A stretch of DNA of 64,000 nt from an archaeon (GTDB lineage: Archaea; Thermoproteota; Nitrososphaeria; Nitrososphaerales; UBA183): NCBI GenBank assembly GCA_021807225.1, contig JAKAPI010000001.1:1-64000 (forward strand). Reading direction: 5' to 3'. The number at the start of each line of letters is the position of its first letter. Within the stretch, counting starts at the first letter, position 1. Below, piece after piece: positions 9,059 to 17,303 of this stretch. The notes below the pieces were generated by a model. It saw only the letters and a list, made by a program, of their open reading frames with translations, had not been told where the DNA came from and made no database searches. The translations under genes were made by a program, and so were the position numbers.

Positions 9059-10042
9059 TTGCCCTACGGAATGCCCCTGCTGTCTGACCTGGAGCTCAGA
9101 TACCCCTTCGCCCCAAGGTCGAGGAAGTTCTTCGACTCCATCCCGGTCGAAGACGGACTGGCCAGCAAGGAGGTCATCGATCAGACGAAGAGCAGGCTGC
9201 TCAGCTCTCTGGGCAGGGTGAAATACGAGCCGAGCATGTCGGAGCTGGTCGAGTTCTCGAGCTTCTTCGCGGCCGCCCTGGTGGCGAGTCAGGACCCTGT
9301 CCTTTCATCGCGCTTCTCCAAGAAGGAGGGCGAGCGGGCAAGAGCGTTCTTCATCACGGAAGGGCCGTTGAACAAGACCACGATAGTCGCCGAGTGTTTC
9401 GGGACCGTGGTTCAGGGGTCGGAGACAGGAGAAGAGAGGCAATCCTACACGTTGCCGTTCGAAGGGTATCTTTCGTTGGTTTCAAAATACGAGCTAAAGG
9501 ATCCGAAGTGGCGCTTGGCAAGGCAAGAACTGGTCATGGGGGTTGTGCGCATGGGAGACAACCTCCTCAATGACTTCTTCGGCGACTGCGCCTTGGCTGC
9601 GATAGCGGACGGGGTGAGGAACCTGAAGAAGGCGCCCCTCCCGAAGCAGCTGGTCGGAGTGAAGGACGAAGTCATCCAGTATGTCCCGTCTCCCAAGCCC
9701 AGGACCAACAAAGGGTACCTCTACGTCGAAGACCTCCTGGCACACCCAGTCTCCGACGGGAGGCACCGGCTGACCTGGCTGGTCCTCGCCCCCTATCTGA
9801 TCAACGTCAAGAAGCTCGATGACGAAGCGGCCATCGAGAAGATCAGGGCGTTTGTGCAGGCAGCGGGGGAGACCAGCGCCATGAGGCGTTTCGTAGAATA
9901 TAACGTAAGGAGGGCCCGGAGGAACGGCCTCCTCCCTCCGGCCTTCTCCACCCTGAAGAAGGAGCACCCGGACATCTACGGGCTCCTGCCCAAGGAGGTC
10001 ATCGCGGCGGCGGAAAACACGAAGGGAAAGAACGCCTCATAG
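9059..10042 (+). CDS. DNA primase large-subunit-like protein (PriL N-terminus plus PriX-like C-terminus)
   Basis: A 327-residue protein. The N-terminal part (LRYPFAPRSRKFFDSI, then a helical segment, then DPKWRLARQELVMGVVRM) resembles the PriL N-terminal domain. The C-terminal part (VEDLLAHPVSDGRHRLTWLV, then APYLINVKKL) resembles PriX, the cluster-free relative of the PriL iron-sulphur domain known from Sulfolobus. Only two cysteines are present, in AECFG and GDCAL, so a canonical 4Fe-4S site is not possible. If correct, it would partner PriS in making replication primers. It starts at TTG, or at ATG 9071. The assignment is from motif resemblance and needs profile confirmation; PriS is not in this window. 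Confidence 0.6.
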   Translation: MPYGMPLLSDLELRYPFAPRSRKFFDSIPVEDGLASKEVIDQTKSRLLSSLGRVKYEPSMSELVEFSSFFAAALVASQDPVLSSRFSKKEGERARAFFITEGPLNKTTIVAECFGTVVQGSETGEERQSYTLPFEGYLSLVSKYELKDPKWRLARQELVMGVVRMGDNLLNDFFGDCALAAIADGVRNLKKAPLPKQLVGVKDEVIQYVPSPKPRTNKGYLYVEDLLAHPVSDGRHRLTWLVLAPYLINVKKLDDEAAIEKIRAFVQAAGETSAMRRFVEYNVRRARRNGLLPPAFSTLKKEHPDIYGLLPKEVIAAAENTKGKNAS

Positions 10043-10111
10043 CAATCAGTTGTACGCCGGTTCAAGACCGTTGGATTAACTCCGGGCGCGGGGGAGACGT
10101 GCTGAAGAAAC

Positions 10112-10375
10112 ATGGTATCCACCATGATTGCCGCAGCGCTTGGCGCCGTCGCCGCCACGAGCGCGACCGCCGCAGCGACAGGAGACGCGTCGGCCCTGGC
10201 CCACGCCGCTCATGCAGCGCCAATAGGACTTCAGATTGCGCTGTCTCACGTGCCCAGCGCGTCGGAAGCCTATGAGGTCCTGAAACAGCACCTCTCCCTG
10301 TACGCAGGGACTGGCTCCGCAGGGGCTGCCGCAGGCGCCGCCAGCCACGGTCTCCGATTGGGGCTTGGGAAATAG
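10112..10375 (+). CDS. small alanine-rich hypothetical protein
   Basis: An 87-residue open frame beginning VSTMIAAALGAVAATSATAA, a hydrophobic stretch that could be a signal sequence or membrane anchor, followed by HVPSASEAYEVLKQHLSLY, which looks helical. A TATA-like ttaactcc near 10077 is about 33 bp upstream of the ATG. No family is recognised. High GC and alanine content make spurious frames common here and other frames are also open, so coding is only plausible. Confidence 0.4.
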   Translation: MVSTMIAAALGAVAATSATAAATGDASALAHAAHAAPIGLQIALSHVPSASEAYEVLKQHLSLYAGTGSAGAAAGAASHGLRLGLGK

Positions 10376-10424
10376 CCAAGCCCGTTCGTTTCTTTAACCA
10401 GCTCTTCTAGGACATCCAGCGACT

Positions 10425-11249
10425 ATGATTCTGAAAGAGTTCGCCAAGACAGGCAAGAAGATTTCGGCCATCGGACTGGGGACGTACTATGACCCAGCGT
10501 GGATAGCGTCAGGGTTCTTAGGATGGAGAAGGGGCGCGGAGACGAAGGTCGAAGCCATCAAGGCGGGCCTCGACGCGGGGATTACGTTGGTAGATACTGC
10601 CGAGGTATACCGGTCAGAGCCCCTGGTAGCAAAGGCGATTGCAGGGAGAGACAGGGAAGACATCTTCGTGGCTACGAAGGTGCTGCCTAACCATCTTAGC
10701 AAAGACCGCCTGACCAAGGCCTTCCACAGGAGCCTCGCTCGGCTGGGGACGACTTACATCGACCTCTATCAGGTACACTGGCCGAACTCTAGGGTTCCCA
10801 TCCAGGAGACCATGAGCGCCATGGAGAAGCTCGTTGAAGACGGGAAACTCAGATACATCGGGGTGAGCAACTTCACCCTGGAGCGAATAAAGGAGGCGCA
10901 GTCGGCCCTGCGGAAGGCTGAACTAAGCTCCGTTCAACTGGACTACAGCCTCGTAAATAGGAAAGTCGAAGAGGCCATCCTGCCGTACTGTGATTCGCAG
11001 GGAATCGCGCTGCTCGCCTACTATCCCCTCGGGCATGGAAAGCTGCCTTCAGACGCAAGACTTGACCACGTAATCGGCGGCAAGGCGAGGACGAGGGCTC
11101 AGGTGGCGCTCCAGTGGCTGGCCGGGAAGCCGAGTGTGTTCCCAATCCCCCGAGCCTCGCAGAAGGAGCATGTCAGGGATAATGCCGAGGCCGGAAGCTG
11201 GGAACTCACGGAAAGCGAGAGAGCATACCTGGACGTGCAGTTTCGCTAA
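10425..11249 (+). CDS. aldo/keto reductase
   Basis: A 274-residue NAD(P)H-dependent TIM-barrel reductase. The catalytic tetrad is visible: Asp and Tyr in VDTAEVYRSE, Lys in FVATKVLPN and His in LYQVHWPNS. The C-terminal nucleotide-site segment is VFPIPRASQKEHVRDNAEA. It resembles the minus-strand reductase at 15881-16684 through most of its length (both have the block TTYIDLYQVHWPN), so the two are paralogues. A TATA-like tctttaac near 10392 suits a leaderless ATG start. The substrate is not predictable. Confidence 0.92.
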   Translation: MILKEFAKTGKKISAIGLGTYYDPAWIASGFLGWRRGAETKVEAIKAGLDAGITLVDTAEVYRSEPLVAKAIAGRDREDIFVATKVLPNHLSKDRLTKAFHRSLARLGTTYIDLYQVHWPNSRVPIQETMSAMEKLVEDGKLRYIGVSNFTLERIKEAQSALRKAELSSVQLDYSLVNRKVEEAILPYCDSQGIALLAYYPLGHGKLPSDARLDHVIGGKARTRAQVALQWLAGKPSVFPIPRASQKEHVRDNAEAGSWELTESERAYLDVQFR

Positions 11250-11288
11250 CTGCTTAAATCGCGCTGGGCGAAGGCAAGTTTCAGGCGG

Positions 11289-11834
11289 GTGAGTGACCTC
11301 GACCCGATCCGCCATACAAACCACGGTGTTGGGGGAGCAAGAAAAGTGAGAAGGAGCCTAGTCGTAGCGACGGCGGCCGTTTATGCCGCGATGTACGTCG
11401 TACTTGCCGTCGCGTTCAGCCCGATCAGCTATGGTGTCATCAACCTGAGAGTAGCCAACATCTTGATTGGCCTGGTCCCCATCTTGGGATGGCCCGCAAT
11501 CATAGGCCAGACGCTCGGCGTCTTCATCGCCAACCAACCTGCCCTCGGAGACACCCTCGGCCCCATCGACCTGATCAACGTCATCCCGACTTTCGTGTTC
11601 GCCTGGGTCGTCTGGAAGATGAGGAACAGAAGCGTGTTCCTCGGCCTGACCGTCTATTCAATCGCACTTGGCTTCTCCGTCAGTTACGCCCTTAGCTACG
11701 CGTTCGACCTGCCTCTTCTGGTGGAAGTGCCTCTGGTGACATCGGGCATCTTTCTGGCCACGGCAGTGCTGGGGTACATCCTTTACAAGGCCGTTAGAAG
11801 ATCCGGTGCGCTGCAGCGGAGGTTCGGGAGCTAG
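11289..11834 (+). CDS. QueT-family membrane transporter (queuosine/archaeosine precursor uptake)
   Basis: A 181-residue membrane protein with about five hydrophobic segments and the QueT-family pattern SPISYGVINLRVANILIGLV followed by GVFIANQ. QueT proteins are energy-coupling-type substrate-binding components predicted to take up 7-deazaguanine precursors. The gene ends one base before the QueC start, which strongly supports this role. The GTG at 11289 lies about 30 bp after a TATA-like gcttaaatc; a second GTG at 11347 would also give a complete protein. No ECF ATPase genes are beside it. Confidence 0.8.
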   Translation: MSDLDPIRHTNHGVGGARKVRRSLVVATAAVYAAMYVVLAVAFSPISYGVINLRVANILIGLVPILGWPAIIGQTLGVFIANQPALGDTLGPIDLINVIPTFVFAWVVWKMRNRSVFLGLTVYSIALGFSVSYALSYAFDLPLLVEVPLVTSGIFLATAVLGYILYKAVRRSGALQRRFGS

Positions 11835-12581
11835 TTGGCAGAGCAGAGAAGCGCAATCAACATGATATCAGGAGGGGTAGACTCTGTCACTGCCGCATAC
11901 TATGTCAGGAAGGAATTCAAGCCGGAGCACCAGCTTCTGATCTTCTGCAACTACAAGCAGAGGACCTATGAATACGAGGAGTTCTGCATCAAGCAGATCT
12001 CAAAGCACCTCGACGCCCCTCTGAAGATAATCGACCTGAAGTGGCTGGGCGACATCAGCACTTCGGTCCTCACTCACCCGGAAAGAGAGATCGCTGAGAC
12101 AAAGGAGGCCGATCTCTGGAACCCTGAGAAGGCGAGAGAGAGAATTCTGAAGTGGTGGGACCCTTGTCGGAACGCGGTCCTACTCTTCGTAGGCCTGTCG
12201 CACGCCGAGTCGCTCTACATCTCCAAACACGAAAGATACGACGTCCACATCGGGATACGCAGAGAAACACCAGTAGCGATGAAAGACAACACGCCAGAGT
12301 TCCTCGAAGAGATGAATCGTGCCGCGGAACAGTCGACGCACCACGGAGGATACAGGTTGCTGGCCCCGTTAATCGCCTACGACAAGGACAGGGTAGTAGA
12401 GCTTGGTGAAAGGCTGGGGGTCCCCTGGGAGTACACCTACAGCTGTTACTCGGGGTATGGTTTCAAAACTGTAAAGGGGAGAAAACTCCCGGTCCATTGC
12501 GGCTGGTGCTCGAACTGCAAGCGTCGTAAGCTCGCTTTCAGAGACGCTGGCGTGAGAGACCCTTCAATCTACGCTAAATGA
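11835..12581 (+). CDS. 7-cyano-7-deazaguanine synthase-like protein (QueC family)
   Basis: A 248-residue N-type ATP-pyrophosphatase. The PP-loop SGGVDSVTAAYYV is at about residues 12-24, and the C-terminal zinc site is formed by TYSCYSGYG and HCGWCSNCKRRKLAF. QueC converts 7-carboxy-7-deazaguanine to preQ0; in archaea preQ0 is inserted at tRNA position 15 and becomes archaeosine. The TTG start directly follows the QueT stop codon, so the genes are translationally coupled. The central region (residues 85-165) is unusual in containing the tract KWWDPCRNAVLL, so a related amidotransferase-type reaction cannot be excluded. Confidence 0.85.
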   Translation: MAEQRSAINMISGGVDSVTAAYYVRKEFKPEHQLLIFCNYKQRTYEYEEFCIKQISKHLDAPLKIIDLKWLGDISTSVLTHPEREIAETKEADLWNPEKARERILKWWDPCRNAVLLFVGLSHAESLYISKHERYDVHIGIRRETPVAMKDNTPEFLEEMNRAAEQSTHHGGYRLLAPLIAYDKDRVVELGERLGVPWEYTYSCYSGYGFKTVKGRKLPVHCGWCSNCKRRKLAFRDAGVRDPSIYAK

Positions 12582-12656
12582 GACGCAGAGCCGCCAAGAC
12601 GAGCTAAAATGCGACTCATCTTCATATAGGTCTCGGCACGGAAGGCCTGCATTCGT

Positions 12657-14996
12657 TTGCAGCCCCAGTTTTCGGCGAAGCTTGAGGCCACATCATGGGA
12701 CCCAAAGCTCGAGGCCGAGATGAGGCAGGTATGGGAATATGAAAGGATTTTCGATTTCAAGCCATCTAACGATAAAAATCACAACTTTGTGATTGACACC
12801 CCACCCCCGTACCCGTCGGGCAAGCCATGGCACCCGGGTGCCCTGACGCAGTACACCCAGATCGACATGGTCGCAAGGTCGGCTAGGATGAGAGGGTTCA
12901 ACGTCCTCTACCCCGTCGGCATAGACAGGAACGGCCTTCCAGTGGAAATCTATGCTGAGCGAAAATACAGGGTGCAGATGAGGAAGACCCCCCGGGAGGA
13001 ATTCATCAACCTCTGCAAGCACGCTCTTGACGACCTGGAGTCATACATGGTCGGCCTCATGAAGACCCTCGGCATCTCTGGAGACTATTACAACAAGTAC
13101 AGGACTGATTCGGAGGAGTACAGGAAGCTGACACAGTGGTCGTTCATCGAGCTCTGGAAGAAGGGCCTGATCTACGTCGCAAACCGGCCTAACAACTACT
13201 GTCCCGACTGCAACACCACCATCGCTGATGCCGAGATAGAGTATGAGGAGCTTCCAACCTTCCTCGTCACGAACACGTTCAAAGTTCAAGATAGCAGGAT
13301 GGAGCTCCCAGTCGCGACCACAAGGCCAGAGCTGCTCGCTGCATGCCAGATGCTCGTGGTCAACCCAGCTGACAGCCGGTACAAGAAGGCGGTAGGGAAG
13401 ACAGCCATCATCCCCATCTACAACCGGGAGGTCCCCATCAGGGCCCACAAGAGCGTCGACCAGAAGTTCGGGAGCGGCGTGGTGATGGTGTGCAGCTATG
13501 GGGACTACAACGACGTCATGCTCTTCAGGGAGTTCAAACTGAAGGAGGTCGTCGCCGTCGACATGGACGGCAAGATGACCACGGTCACTGGAAAGTATGC
13601 CGGGGCAGCGATAAAGGACGCTAGGTCCCAGATGATTCAGGACCTTCAAGAAGCAGGAGTGGCAACCAAGGTGGAGCAGATTCAGCACAGAACCCCGCTT
13701 TGCGAGAGGAGCAAGACCCCGATTGAAATCATCCCAATGGAGGAGTACTATCTGAAACAGCTCGACTTCAAGGCCGACCTTAGGAGACTCGCAAAGAAGA
13801 TGGAGTTCCATCCCGCCATGCATCGGCAGATACTGCTCGATTGGATGGACGTGCTGACGACTGATTATCCGATTTCCAGGAGGAGGTATTACGCCACCGA
13901 GATTCCGGTGTGGTATTGTAGCAAATGTGGGACCCCGCACCTTCCCAAACCAGGGGTGTACTACAGGCCCTGGAGGGACGCGGCTCCGTTCAAAAAGTGT
14001 AAGAAGTGCGGGAACGAGAAGTTCGTCGGAGAGACGCGGACGTTCGACACGTGGATGGACTCGAGCCTCTCTCCGCTTTTCATCTCAAAGCGCTTGAGGA
14101 ACCCCCACTTCCATTCCCTCACCTATCCCGCAACGCTCAGGGTGCAGGGGAAAGACATAGTCAGGACGTGGTTGTACTACACGCTGCTGAAATGCTACCA
14201 ACTAACCGGGAAGGAGCCCTTCAAGCAGGTTTGGATCGGAGGGATGGGACAGGACGCCCAGGGGAAGAAGATGAGCAAGAGCCTTGGCAACTACGTCGAC
14301 GCTGAACCCATAATCGCGAAGTTCGGGGCCGACGCGTTCAGGTTCTGGGGGGCGTCGGAGGCTGGGCTCGGATACGACTTCAGGTTCAGTGAAGAGCGGA
14401 TTGCAGGAGCGGGGAAGCTAATGAACAAGGTCTGGAACACGTGCAGGTTCATCAGCTCGTTCCCCGTCCCAGAGAAGGCCATCCTCACTTGGACCGACAA
14501 ATGGATGATCAATGAGCTCGGAAAGTTGACGCGGCAATGTACCGAAGCGTATGCGCGATATGATGTTTTCACGGTGTCGAACAAAGTCCGCGAGTTCTTG
14601 TGGAATGTGTTCGCCTCCAATTACCTAGAGATGGCGAAGGGGAGAGCCTATGGTGACGGCGCTACAAAGGAAGAGCAAGAGGCCGCCTGGTATACCTTGC
14701 ACGTAGTAGTCAAGAGCCTGCTTCTCCTCCTTGCGCCGATAACTCCATACTTGACCGACTACGTTTGGAGGAAGCAGTATGGGACGCAGAGCATCCACCT
14801 AGAGAAGCTCCCGGAGGCGGAGAGGTTCGAGGTGAGCGAGAAGGTAAGCCAGAGCATATTGGAGTTCAATGCCCAGGTCTGGAAGACAAAGCGCGATAAG
14901 GGACTTGCGCTAAAGGACCCCATCGCGGCTAAAATCCCCGCGAACCTGAAGCAATTCGAGAAGGACCTAGTGCGAATGCACCACATCACGAAGTAA
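12657..14996 (+). CDS. valS: valyl-tRNA synthetase
   Basis: A 779-residue class I aminoacyl-tRNA synthetase. The first signature is DTPPPYPSGKPWHPGAL, where the usual HIGH reads HPGA. The editing (CP1) domain includes ATTRPELLAACQMLV. Then come WMDVLTTDYPISRRRYYATE and FDTWMDSSLSPL, typical of archaeal ValRS, and the KMSKSLGN motif. The anticodon-binding domain begins with NKVWNTCRF. Zinc-binding CSKCG and CKKCG pairs are present near residues 420 and 450. Residues and length fit ValRS better than LeuRS or IleRS. It starts at TTG about 30 bp after a TATA-like catatagg. Confidence 0.9.
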   Translation: MQPQFSAKLEATSWDPKLEAEMRQVWEYERIFDFKPSNDKNHNFVIDTPPPYPSGKPWHPGALTQYTQIDMVARSARMRGFNVLYPVGIDRNGLPVEIYAERKYRVQMRKTPREEFINLCKHALDDLESYMVGLMKTLGISGDYYNKYRTDSEEYRKLTQWSFIELWKKGLIYVANRPNNYCPDCNTTIADAEIEYEELPTFLVTNTFKVQDSRMELPVATTRPELLAACQMLVVNPADSRYKKAVGKTAIIPIYNREVPIRAHKSVDQKFGSGVVMVCSYGDYNDVMLFREFKLKEVVAVDMDGKMTTVTGKYAGAAIKDARSQMIQDLQEAGVATKVEQIQHRTPLCERSKTPIEIIPMEEYYLKQLDFKADLRRLAKKMEFHPAMHRQILLDWMDVLTTDYPISRRRYYATEIPVWYCSKCGTPHLPKPGVYYRPWRDAAPFKKCKKCGNEKFVGETRTFDTWMDSSLSPLFISKRLRNPHFHSLTYPATLRVQGKDIVRTWLYYTLLKCYQLTGKEPFKQVWIGGMGQDAQGKKMSKSLGNYVDAEPIIAKFGADAFRFWGASEAGLGYDFRFSEERIAGAGKLMNKVWNTCRFISSFPVPEKAILTWTDKWMINELGKLTRQCTEAYARYDVFTVSNKVREFLWNVFASNYLEMAKGRAYGDGATKEEQEAAWYTLHVVVKSLLLLLAPITPYLTDYVWRKQYGTQSIHLEKLPEAERFEVSEKVSQSILEFNAQVWKTKRDKGLALKDPIAAKIPANLKQFEKDLVRMHHITK

Positions 14997-15066
14997 CCTA
15001 GTTTCTACGTCGAATGCAGAAGTTTAACACGTTCACTGTCTTAGTTTATATCTGCAAGAGCGTCCC

Positions 15067-15873
15067 TTGCATAGGGAATGCAGACCGCAGTTTCCCGGGG
15101 CCGTTGCATATGGTGTGATAGAGCCCTCAATCAAGACGACTGGATGCAGGTTGCATATTCGACCTGCAAAGGATGCCTCTGGCCACTTCCAACTGATTAG
15201 TTTCGAACTTCCTCTATGGATAGTCATAGGACATTACCGGGGGGTTATACCCTATCCGGCTTTTTGTAGGTTCGTTTGTTCCGAAAAATCCAAAGCCTCA
15301 GCCGCGTGCTGGCGATGCGGCTCGACTGATGTGGTCGCGAAGGGGCACCCCCATCGAAAGGACGCTTACGTCTGCAAGTCGTGTGGGCGGTACTTCACGC
15401 TCCCTGTGGAGCGTTACAGGTACAGGCCGGTCCCGCAGTGCCGGACGTGTGGGGCGCTGTTGAACGACGCGAATTGGGCACCTTCTCTCAAGGGAAACGA
15501 CCGCTATGTTTGCAAGAACTGCTATCGTCCTTACCAAAGAGAGATGCAGAAAGTGTACTTGGTTACGATGAGAAGAAGATTGCTAGCTTTGCTAGGTGAC
15601 GTTTGTGTATGCGGAGAAATAGATTGCTGGCATACTAGCAAATGCACTGTGGCTGACTTCCGGGCGTTACAGATAGATCACATAAATGGGGGCGGGAGAA
15701 GAGACTCGGCGAAGAAGAGCGCCGGCGGTCGCTCCCGAGAAATGTACCTGTACTATCTGAAACATCCTGATGAAGCCAAACAAGAACTTCAGGTTTTGTG
15801 TGCCAACTGTAACTGGGTCAAAGTGGTCAGAAACAATGAACGCAAAGGTCCCATGCTCCTCCCGCCTGTTTAG
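15067..15873 (+). CDS. zinc-ribbon protein with C-terminal HNH-nuclease-like domain
   Basis: The C-terminal 190 residues carry zinc-ribbon cysteine pairs (CWRCG, VCKSCG, CRTCG, VCKNC), then CVCGEIDCWH, and an HNH-like core ALQIDHINGGGRRDS with LCANCNWVK at the end. HNH domains cut DNA or RNA, but the role of this protein is unknown. The first 75 residues look unlike protein and the surrounding DNA is richer in A and T than its neighbours, so the true start is uncertain; TTG 15067, GTG 15115 and TTG 15151 are in frame. It stands alone between valS and a convergent reductase, and may be a transferred or selfish nuclease gene. Confidence 0.65.
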   Translation: MHRECRPQFPGAVAYGVIEPSIKTTGCRLHIRPAKDASGHFQLISFELPLWIVIGHYRGVIPYPAFCRFVCSEKSKASAACWRCGSTDVVAKGHPHRKDAYVCKSCGRYFTLPVERYRYRPVPQCRTCGALLNDANWAPSLKGNDRYVCKNCYRPYQREMQKVYLVTMRRRLLALLGDVCVCGEIDCWHTSKCTVADFRALQIDHINGGGRRDSAKKSAGGRSREMYLYYLKHPDEAKQELQVLCANCNWVKVVRNNERKGPMLLPPV

Positions 15874-15880
15874 GGCGCGT

Positions 15881-16684
15881 CTAGCTCTTTGAGACCAAAT
15901 CGTATTCGGAGAGTGTGAATCTTACAGACACCGATGACGCGTTCTCCTCCAGGTGGGGGATGCTCGCAGCCTTCGGTATGGCGACCACCTGTTCGCTGCG
16001 CGTGACCCAGCTGAGCATCGCCTGCGCTGGGGTCAACCTGTACTTTTGGAGGAGTTCTTTCGGCATCGAGGTCGCAATCTGGCCCCTGGCGAGGGGGCTG
16101 TATGCGATCAGGGTGATCTTCTCCTTCGCGCAGTAGGGGAGGGTTTCCTGCTCGACGGATCGGTTGCTCAGGGAATACTCGACTTGGTTGGACGCTACCT
16201 CGTTCTTCCTCAGGGCAGCGCTAGCTTCGCTGGTCTCGGCCGCGCTGAAGTTACTGACCCCGACATACCTTACCGCGCCGTCGCGGACGAGCTCCTCCAT
16301 TGCCGACATTGTCTCTCTGATCGGGATCTTCGGGTTAGGCCAGTGCACCTGGTAGAGGTCGATGTAAGTCGTCCTCAGCCTCTGCAGGCTCGCCCTGCAC
16401 GCCTTAATCACGTTGTCATGATGGAGGTTCTCTGGCGAGACCTTGGATGCGATGAAGACCTGCTTGCGGACCCCCTCGATGGCGTCAGCGACCACTTCCT
16501 CGGACTTGCCGTGGTTGTACATCTCGGCGGTATCGATGAGGTTGATGCCGAGCTCCACCCCTCTCCGCAGAGCCCTCACCTGTGTTTCTCTCTCTTCGGA
16601 TGTCCTGAAGGACCCTATCTTCCACGTGCCCATCCCTATCGTCGACACCTTCTCGCCAGTGCGGCCTAGCTCGCGATACTCCAT
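15881..16684 (-). CDS. aldo/keto reductase
   Basis: A 267-residue NAD(P)H-dependent reductase. The tetrad residues lie in IDTAEMYNHGKSEE (Asp, Tyr), FIASKVSPEN (Lys) and LYQVHWPNPKI (His). The C-terminus VVAIPKAASIPHLEENASS binds the nucleotide phosphate. It is a paralogue of the reductase at 10425-11249. A TATA-like acttaaac near 16711 (minus strand) lies about 27 bp before the ATG, so it is probably leaderless. It converges with the HNH gene, 7 bp away. Confidence 0.92.
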   Translation of the reverse strand: MEYRELGRTGEKVSTIGMGTWKIGSFRTSEERETQVRALRRGVELGINLIDTAEMYNHGKSEEVVADAIEGVRKQVFIASKVSPENLHHDNVIKACRASLQRLRTTYIDLYQVHWPNPKIPIRETMSAMEELVRDGAVRYVGVSNFSAAETSEASAALRKNEVASNQVEYSLSNRSVEQETLPYCAKEKITLIAYSPLARGQIATSMPKELLQKYRLTPAQAMLSWVTRSEQVVAIPKAASIPHLEENASSVSVRFTLSEYDLVSKS

Positions 16685-16765
16685 GTCCGTCCTCCCCGCT
16701 GAACCAGTTTAAGTCATGTTGTGGTCAGAAAGGTGATAAACCGATACCGTAACGAGCGTGGTCGG

Positions 16766-16869
16766 GCCACCGTAGCTCAGCCTGGTTAGAGGGAGACCGA
16801 CCTAAGCACCTGCCTTGTATCCCCGGTAAGGAGAGCAGGGGGTCGCGAGATCAAATCTCGCCGGTGGCT
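16766..16869 (+). tRNA. tRNA-Thr(TGT) with two introns, one in the D arm
   Basis: Acceptor GCCACCG/CGGTGGC, T arm GCGAG-ATCAAAT-CTCGC, discriminator T at 16869. The anticodon loop CTTGTA starts at 16814, anticodon TGT at 16816-16818. A 14-nt canonical intron (16820-16833) separates it from A38 and the GCAGG stem. A further 15-nt insert (about 16792-16806) interrupts the 3' strand of the D stem between GAG and C; removing both gives a regular 75-nt tRNA with a GCTC/GAGC D stem. A TATA-like gataaacc near 16735 is upstream. Insert boundaries are uncertain by one base. Confidence 0.88.
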
Positions 16870-16904
16870 CGTTTTCTTTGGAGACAGCGCCTCTGCTCTG
16901 GCGT

Positions 16905-17303
16905 CTAGCCGCTGCTCCTACGCAGGACCTCGAAGACGTCACGAACGGTCGCCGAGAGATATGCCCCATATTCCTCATCGCTGAACTCCACGACGTCGAC
17001 CTTGCCCGCCAGCGAGGCGAGCTTGTACCCCAGTAGATGGTAACAGGTCTCTTCGCGCCCGCCCGCTACTCTGAAGAAGAAGTTGCTGCAGGAACAGTAG
17101 GGTTTCGCAGGGTCGAGTAGTTCGTCCCCGAGGCGCCCCACCACCGTGACGACCGTCCTACCGCTCGGCAGGAACCTCGCTTCCTTCACTGCCCCCGCCA
17201 GCGCGGCGTCTACCGCCCTGTCGAACTTTGTTCCGTGTTTTTGAAGTTCCGCGAACCGCTCTTTCAGAGACTCCCTCTCTTCTGACATCGGCTCACCTGA
17301 CAC
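16905..17303 (-). CDS. SWIM zinc-finger protein coupled to DNA polymerase IV
   Basis: A 132-residue protein whose centre has CSCSNFFFRVAGGREETCYH, a CxC...CxH arrangement that matches the SWIM zinc finger. SWIM domains bind DNA or protein partners and occur in recombination factors such as yeast Shu2/SWS1. The first start codon (GTG 17303) overlaps the end of the dinB gene by 11 bp; ATG 17288 would begin just after it. Either way the two are one transcript, so a role with the translesion polymerase is inferred. No catalytic domain is present. Confidence 0.75.
   Translation of the reverse strand: MSGEPMSEERESLKERFAELQKHGTKFDRAVDAALAGAVKEARFLPSGRTVVTVVGRLGDELLDPAKPYCSCSNFFFRVAGGREETCYHLLGYKLASLAGKVDVVEFSDEEYGAYLSATVRDVFEVLRRSSG

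Noticed and set aside
13041..13940. Long open frame antisense to valS
   Set aside because: GC-rich genes often leave the opposite strand open; the sense frame carries all ValRS motifs and the antisense product is low in structure.
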